Part shown: piece after piece, positions 56,986 to 64,000 of the stretch
How the letters are laid out: each line of letters begins with the position of its first letter
How positions within the stretch are numbered: the first letter of the stretch is position 1
Origin: Acanthaster planci
Taxonomy: Eukaryota > Echinodermata > Asteroidea > Valvatida > Acanthasteridae
DNA: 64,000 nt
Direction of reading: 5' to 3'
Assembly: GCF_001949145.1 (NCBI RefSeq)
Contig: NW_019091371.1
Span: 616,362 to 680,361 of the forward strand
The notes under the pieces: generated by a model
Seen by the model: only the letters and a program-made list of their open reading frames with translations
Told to the model about the DNA's origin: nothing
Database searches by the model: none
Made by a program: the position numbers and the translations under genes

Positions 56986-58865
56986 GCACACTTTGTATGG
57001 GTCTCTTCACATTTCCCAAACTGGTCCATAGAGGGAGCTAATTCGATGTACATATACGGGTGCAGTGTCCCAATTCAAGGAAAATTCTCCGCCAGGCAGA
57101 GGCGCACAAAAAGTACCCCCACAGATTCTTTCGAAAAGAGGGGTCTGTTTTGGCCAAGAAATGGTGGGATTGTGCCACTATGGCCCGGGACCATCTCTGT
57201 AGATTTAGGGGCACCCATCTGGGGGCAAAGCAGACAAAAATGGGATTGAAAATTTGTCAGAAGAGCCCAAGGAAGGTGAGGGATGTCATTTGAAAAATGG
57301 CCGCTGAGAAGACTTGGAAACATTGACTTTTTGGGGGGTGAGTTTGTTTTTGGTGGATATTTATAAAAATTCATTGGTTAACCTACAGTACTAAAAATTG
57401 AAAATCAAATGAAATCTGAAGGACCAAACAACACATTGTTTTTTGTTTGAGAGACCTCAGGGACTTCAGTTGCCTGCCATGGAGCTCCAAACTTTACACT
57501 ATTTTCAATGGAGCTTGAATTGGTTCAGTCCACCCATACATGTACAGTAGACTTCTACCCAGACATAGAGCAGTTACATGTACATGTACACACATAGGCA
57601 TGATCAATAATCCAACAGATCAGGGCCCTCTGTTGGTGAGCAAGGTTTTGATGCACGGTAGAAAATGAAGTCATCACAGTCAAGATTACATGTAGATGCA
57701 CATGCATGCACTATTTGCCAGGCTTTGTACATGTACTTGAATCAGCCTTGAGCAGAAGCACCCCCTCATCCGTTGAAGAGCCAATATCAGTGGGGAGTGT
57801 TCATTTTGTTGGTAGCAATGCAACCATAACATATGTGCAGATCATAGTCATTGTGAACCAGTGGATGAAGTGCCATGGCTACATGCAGGAAAAATTGCAG
57901 CCTCTCTTGGTCCCATCCAGGGCTCATATTTTCCCCATTATATTATCTTTCACCAGCTTAATGGGCGGCTACTTACTGGTACATGTACACTGTATGGAAT
58001 GAAATTTATTCACACAAGGTTTTCCACCACTGTAGCACCAATGTATGATTTTTACTGAACATGTACGTAATATCCTTGGGTATAATTGGCATATTGCGCA
58101 GTGTACTGCATCATTGACAACTGCACAGTCATTTCATCTGAAATTACCAGTACATGTATAAGAAAATTCATGTAAAGCAGAATTCTTGAAAGATAGTGTA
58201 AGATTGTTTGAAGGCTGTTGGCACTTCATTTTCCTGGACATTCCTGAGTTTCTATAAAAGCTTTCTTTTATTTGGAAATACTGGATAAGTTTTGCCCGTA
58301 CTGACTTTTCTTTCAAGAAAACACGGCAATTGGTGAATGATGAATATTCATCACAGGCATTAAATGGTGGTTTAAAAGCAAAACAATCATTGCTACACAT
58401 CTTTGAAAATTAAAATAAATTTGCTTTTATATTAAATGCCTTTCATAATCAAAGTTTTTCTTTAAAAGCTTCATGACAAAAGAAGGCTATCAGTACATTT
58501 GACAGTCAACAGCAACTAGCATTGACTGTACACTTATCCAAGAGCACTCAGTGATATTGGATAAGAGAGGACTAAACAATATTTCATTTAAGTGATGTTG
58601 CGTGGCGTGGCATTCTCAAATGAATTGTTTAGCCAATATTAAGGATTTTGCCACCTTATGCTTACTAGTAAAAAGAAAGTTTTATTGTGAATGTTTTTTA
58701 AAGACACAGAGAACGGTTTACATTTTATGCAAAAACAGAGTTTTATTTGAGTACATGTCATCAAGTCAGATTTTACACTGTGCTGGAAAAGAAACATGAA
58801 TGGAAGTACATGTATATGTACAGTACCTAGTACCAAGTTATCATTATTACATGTATGACGTCTCA
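56986..58865. other. Non-coding DNA with a GC-richer multi-frame-open block
   Basis: Between about 57046 and 57374 two plus-strand frames and one minus-strand frame are open together over about 200 bases, in GC-richer DNA starting just after the SINE cluster. No domain is recognisable. The rest is AT-rich and unremarkable. Confidence 0.55.
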
Positions 58866-59096
58866 TTTCCATATTGATGCAATGAGACTTAGAAAGCATC
58901 TCCAGTCAGTCCCTGACAATACGCAATGATGTGGAACAACTTATCATGACCAACACAAACATGACGCAGACAGTCAGGAAAGCTGGATAAGGTTCAACTT
59001 CACAAACTGTCTGCGTCAAGTCGCAAGAGAAGGCCTATACAAACATGCACACTGGCATGAGGGGCGTACAACAATGTCCCTCTCACGTAATACCAT
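58866..59096 (+). mobile_element. TTTCCATATTG repeat, copy 2
   Basis: It begins TTTCCATATTGATGCAA and ends with the block 59005-59095 that matches 36701-36789. The similar length and same orientation suggest a dispersed miniature element of about 230 bp; the ends are approximate. Confidence 0.5.
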
Positions 59097-59853
59097 TCAT
59101 TTTTTCCATTTTCTTCTTATTACTAATATACATGTACATTCTATGAAGTTCCATTTGTCAACAAAATACAGGTAACTGACCGGAAACGAAATACTTCAAA
59201 TTGGAGTACCGAAAGTATTAATGTGACTGACGTTAGAATTGGCCAAATGTAGGCAGACAGGTTTAATTATCTTAGCACACTGAGCACTGTCACTTCACAC
59301 AGAGAGGACAGAACTGAACAAAGGCCTGACCAATGAGACCAGAACAAGTCTTGTTCCTGCTGTGTGTCAATCCTCAATGAAGTAAACCATGTACATGGAG
59401 AGTCATGTGTAAACTGTTCAACTACTTCTGGTTACTGACCCCAGCCATGATTCAAAACATGAAACACTGTCAACAATCTATACATATTGGCATTTTTTTT
59501 AACAATCCTGTTAACAGATCTTCAATTGCAGTGAGCTCTTAGCACAGAAGTGTCCGGAAGACTATTCAGCTTGTCAGAATCTTCCGAAAGTCCTTCAGGC
59601 AAAAAGGTAGCTGTTGAACTTGAGTGTAAGCTGAACAAATTACCGAGGACTTCAGGGATGTCTTTGCAGATTTGCATCAGTCATCAAAATAAATTATGAA
59701 ACTGACAGCTCAGGGCAAGAATCTTGACCTTTGTTGCAATATCTAATAACAAAACTATGCTACTTTGCTCAGTGATAACCAATAGCACCTGTGCAACCAT
59801 TCAGTGAGGTAAATTTACTTACTATGAATGCGGCAATCAGTCTCTTAAGCCGT

Positions 59854-60057
59854 GTTCCTATTGGACTGTTTTTGGTTAACTTATGGTGGCTTTTCTGTAG
59901 AATTCCAAAATCAAATCCAATAGGAACACACGGTAAACTAATGTCCCTGTCAACTTACTGAGATCGTAATGTAAAACTAACAGGCCGAAAAGAGTTGTAG
60001 AAGATTTCTGCGCAGCCACAGTAAGTTAGCAAGGGCACAATAAAGTCCGATGGGAAC
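59854..60057. mobile_element. 204-bp TIR miniature element
   Basis: The left end GTTCCTATTGGACT and the inverted right end GTTCCCATCGGACT continue into a second matched block (GGTTAACTTATGGTGGCT versus TGCTAACTTACTGTGGCT). An internal CCAATAGGAAC adds another inverted copy. There is no coding frame and no clear target duplication. Confidence 0.6.
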
Positions 60058-63000
60058 AGTTCCTGTACCATGTAGATTGACAGCGACCTTGCTAAACCTA
60101 TGGAACAAACCAGACTACTCCTCTACAGAGATCAATAGCGGACATGCCAAAATGGTTGTATGATTCCCAGTCTCCAGCTCAATGCATACATGTACAGTAC
60201 AGCAGCATGCCATGCACACATATTGAAGTGTGCCCGGAGAAAGCTACATGTACATGTATATATACACATTGTGTATAGGGCATTTCCTGAAGGGTACATC
60301 TTATTTGTGGCGGATTTGGCCGAATTTGTCTGATTTTGTCATTTTTGGGTCAGAATTTGCCAATTTCGTTATGATTTGTACAGTGCAGGCAATCTAATCA
60401 GCTGGTCTTATGAGACCTTACATAGCAAATAAACATTCCGTTAGGTAAAAAAATCCACAAGGGAATGGGCTCTATAAGGAACAGGTAAATGTGTGTACAC
60501 CTCACCAAGCCATAGAATATGCACGCATACATGTAACAGTAAGTGATGAGAATGAGTGCCATCTTAATTAACATATTTACTTGTGTCTTATTTAGAGTTT
60601 CACAGACACACATGTAGACAAAAAAAGTTCCGAATGACAAAGTTGAACAGGCTAGTTTGAAAAACATACACCAAAAAAAAAAAAAACACACCCAAAAACA
60701 CCTGGGTTATACAACAATGTTGAAAATAGAAAAGTACTCTGTTCAGATTATGTAAACAGCTTAGCAGCTGCTTTTGTGTGATGACAGCTACATGTACAGT
60801 TAGGGACTTAGGGTACGTGTACATACCTTCTCTGAATGTTTTAATTCAATAGATCACAAATTCCATGGCAGTGAAGATGATATCAGAGAACATCACAAGA
60901 GCTAAATTGTAAAGGTACATGTATGCAATGATCACATCACATGCTGCAACACACTCCCCTACACGTGTCCCTGTGTGTGCTGGATAACACACTGAACAAA
61001 AGATCCCTGACTCTAGTCACTCTACCTGAATGACTGAAGTGAATGAGTGAATATGAAGGAGGCAAAAGGTATAAGAGGCTATGCCACCACCAGCCACAAA
61101 ACCTGGACCACTGGCGATCTGGCACGTGCATACCAGTATCACCAGCCAGCTTCATCAGAGCACCGACCAACCCAGATAGGCACATTGGGCGTGCCAGTGC
61201 AAACCAATCTCCAGGAGTCATCAGAAATCGTGACTCTTCTCTTACTTTTTTGTCTAGCTATCCCCTGGGAGCAATACCACTCCAAGATGCGGGACAATGT
61301 GATTAACGGAGGGGCCTGATGTCTCATCAACGCATTACAGTGTTGTGTCAATATATGCAAGATGAATGGGTGTTCAGTGGGATTGGGTTGATGCAACCTG
61401 AGACGATGGAAGGATGGAAGGTTGGGATGGGTGAGTGGACTTATGAAGATGGCTGTAATGGAACTGGGTCAACGCTAAACAAGGTGTGACCGGATGAGGG
61501 CTGTTAAATTACATCTCTAGCCAGTATACTCCAGGGATCTCCTTGACCACAGGGACAAAAAATCATTGATCTTTGAGTCATTTTTAAACACTCTGAGCTG
61601 ATTAATTTGCAGGACAACATCTTTTGTAATGGAAGGCAGTGCTTGAACTGGGCTTGAGAGGAGGAGAGTGCAGCCACTGACAAATTCATGGATAGAATTC
61701 CATCTACATGTCCTTTCACACATGTTGTATCAGAACTTGATTAAAGTGCTTCACTACGGTACATCACTGTGACATTATGACAAACTATCGCAAGTATACA
61801 ATGTACATGTATGTACATGTATGTAGCATCACTCTGCAATACCGCTACAGTACCTGCTTTACAATGCCAAATTGCCAATTTTCCCAAGAAATATAAAAAG
61901 ATATGAAAGGATAAAAAATGAAACAAAAGGCACTTGATGCAAAGCAATGGGGGAGGCATAGAATGACTCTCAAATGTACTTTGAGATATACAAGAAACAT
62001 TTTCCAGGTACAACATATTATTTTAAATAGTATTTTACATTTTAAGGAAGTTCCAGCTTGCGATATTTTATTTATTTTTTCTTCTTCTGAAAATTTTAAA
62101 CAGCTTCAACAGGAGACATGGTTGTACTTGAAATTCCCTACAAGAAGAAACTTACAAAAGGGAAACACATGGAATGATTCTGAAAACTACAAAAGTATTT
62201 CTAAAAGGTGACAAGAACAAATTAATGTTTGAATAATGTCGGAGCACACCTGCTCTAATAAAGCAACAGCATGTTGGACATCAAGTGCTGGCTAACCATG
62301 CAAGAGTGGACTTGTTGGAAAAAAAAGACTAAATGTCCATCCAGACAGAATCAAGTTGATAAGCAATTATCTTTCCTGATGCCAGACTTTTCTTCTCCCC
62401 TTTTCTTTCACTGTCTGGATTTACACAGCAAGCTGTACTTGATGCCCCAGTTACGGTGTACATGTAACTTAATCTCTTTGACCAATGGGTACAATACAGT
62501 CAAGACAATACATGCAGTGAGTAATGAATAATGAGTTTGTGTTTACATGTTAGTATTCATATGTTTACATGTTAGCTACATATATGAAGGAGCAGGTAAC
62601 GAGTTAACCAATCAGTCTTTTCCCATCTGTGGTAGTGGCATATCATGTTCTGCAGGTTTAAATTGGCTTTGGAATTTGGCTGATACTGTATATCTTGCTT
62701 TCATTTTTTAACAATCACGTGTAATTAGTGTAAAATACCCTTGGTGTTATGCGATTAAGTTGGATTTTGTAGGCAAAATCAGCTAGATATATTACAACTA
62801 TACACCAACAGCAGAACTACGAGTCTACTCAAAATGGAGAAAGTGCATGTACCGGTAGGTTTTGCATACAAATGTATACTGTAGGCTTGATCCATTTGTT
62901 TCTCACCATCAAACAATTGTAAAATGGGTACATATTCACACATACAGGTAGATGTACATGTAAACTGCTACAAGTGGAAGTATAGATGTCAGGGAATAGT

Positions 63001-64000
63001 TTTCAGCAAAAAAATACACAGTAAATCTACTATACAAAATAATTTTTGCGTAGCAGTTGGATAAGCTTGTATAGCAAATTATTTTCATGTAATGGCAGTT
63101 CAAATTTACAGCACAAAATGACAACACGAATGTATACTAGGTGGGTGTTCTTACATTAGTCATCAAATGGATATGGTTAGTGTGAAAGTCAAGACTGATA
63201 AGCAGCTGAAGACCCATTCATGTAAGTATTCTTTCCTGCACAAACTGTGCTATGGGGAAACATGATTCCTTTAAATTTATTTGTTCGTCCTTAATTTTTG
63301 ATACAGTTGGAAAGTGGCACAAGCTGGTCTAAGCCAAGTTTAAGTAAGCACCCCTTATGTGCATGCATGAGAAAGGAGCATGATGTCATAAGGCGACATA
63401 GTGACTGGATAGCTATGTTTGGCTAGGAGCATGTCATTCAAGCACACATTCTCATTGGAGGTTGCTCTAGTTCTGTCACTCGCATTATGAATAATTCAGT
63501 GATTAAGTCATAAGCATTTAATTTCATAATGGCCGATTTTGAAAATGCATCGCGAATTGTACATTTCGGTATCGCCGATTTGCCAGGCTAGGTCATACAT
63601 GTATAAATTTACATACTTTATACCAGGAAAAAGAAGGAAGTGACAATGTAAATCCTTACAAATCAAAATACTGGTCTTAATTTCAAAATAAAATATGCAC
63701 GCAGATGTGCACAGTATGGCAGTGAATAACCACAGGACACTGCACACCCATACCGATAAATTATTTCTGGTAGAGGAAATCTGAATGCATGTTTGCTTGA
63801 TAAATAATGTCTGCCTGGAACTACTGAGTAACATCAAAGGCTCAAAGGCACAATACTCAAACCATCCCAGCATCATTTTCCTTCTTGCAGGGAGCCCTCT
63901 TCAATCACTTTTAGTACCAGTGCTCACAGTAGACTTGCAACTGGCCAACAGAGACAATTTCAAACGAAGACGAGTTTCTCAATTTCCACTGGCATACACC
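60058..64000. other. Non-coding DNA, no gene seen
   Basis: Overlapping frames at 61043-61396 on both strands lie in a slightly GC-richer block (for example minus-strand SRILEWYCSQGIARQKSKRR) but match nothing I know. The rest is AT-rich with frequent TACATGTA words. Confidence 0.6.

Noticed and set aside
1-64000. CRISPR array, operon or prokaryotic-type system
   Set aside because: Spliced metazoan gene structure throughout; no regularly spaced repeats with unique spacers and no gene clusters.

Overview
The window is animal genomic DNA. It holds spliced GT-AG introns, long AT-rich non-coding stretches, tRNA-derived and short terminal-inverted-repeat (TIR) elements, and two assembly gaps (4651-5251 and 50561-51191). 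The words TACATGTA and ACATGTAC are extremely frequent and CpG is scarce outside a few islands. Together with the single IQSEC-type gene, this suggests a marine invertebrate deuterostome, most likely an amphioxus (Branchiostoma). The species assignment is inference.

Only one gene can be supported with confidence. It lies on the minus strand and covers roughly the left 60% of the window: an IQSEC/BRAG-family Arf guanine nucleotide exchange factor. Nine coding exons (18880 down to 2066) join with matching phases. They encode, in order, a Ser/charged N-terminal region, an IQ motif, a very long disordered Ser/Thr/Pro linker held almost entirely in one 2.2-kb exon, a Sec7 domain split over four exons, and a PH domain split over four exons. 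A phase-compatible start exon with an upstream in-frame stop is proposed at 36910-37001, across an 18-kb first intron. The C-terminus lies beyond the left edge; a 33-nt candidate exon at 385-417 may be the next piece. In-window coding sequence is 3,814 nt, about 1,271 codons.

Layout: 1-2065, distal intron with a possible microexon; 2066-5714, PH exons with an assembly gap; 6241-11574, most of the Sec7 exons, with a CpG-dense intron 5 and a 528-bp TTAA-flanked element in intron 4; 13067-15276, the giant linker exon (IQ motif at its 5' end, start of Sec7 at its 3' end); 18331-18880, N-terminal exon; 18881-36909, intron 1, rich in small mobile elements, hairpins and a minisatellite; 37002-64000, upstream DNA with no recognisable gene, a CpG-dense promoter-like island near 44.0-44.5 kb, a head-to-head cluster of tRNA-Thr-derived SINEs at 56.4-57.0 kb and more miniature inverted-repeat elements.

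Nothing here looks like a multi-gene system. The less ordinary content is the set of miniature element families (TTAA foldbacks, TGGGT-TIR elements, a tRNA-Thr SINE whose 3' end reads back into its own 5' module), possible regulatory exons of the IQSEC gene, and two CpG-dense islands that could be promoters.
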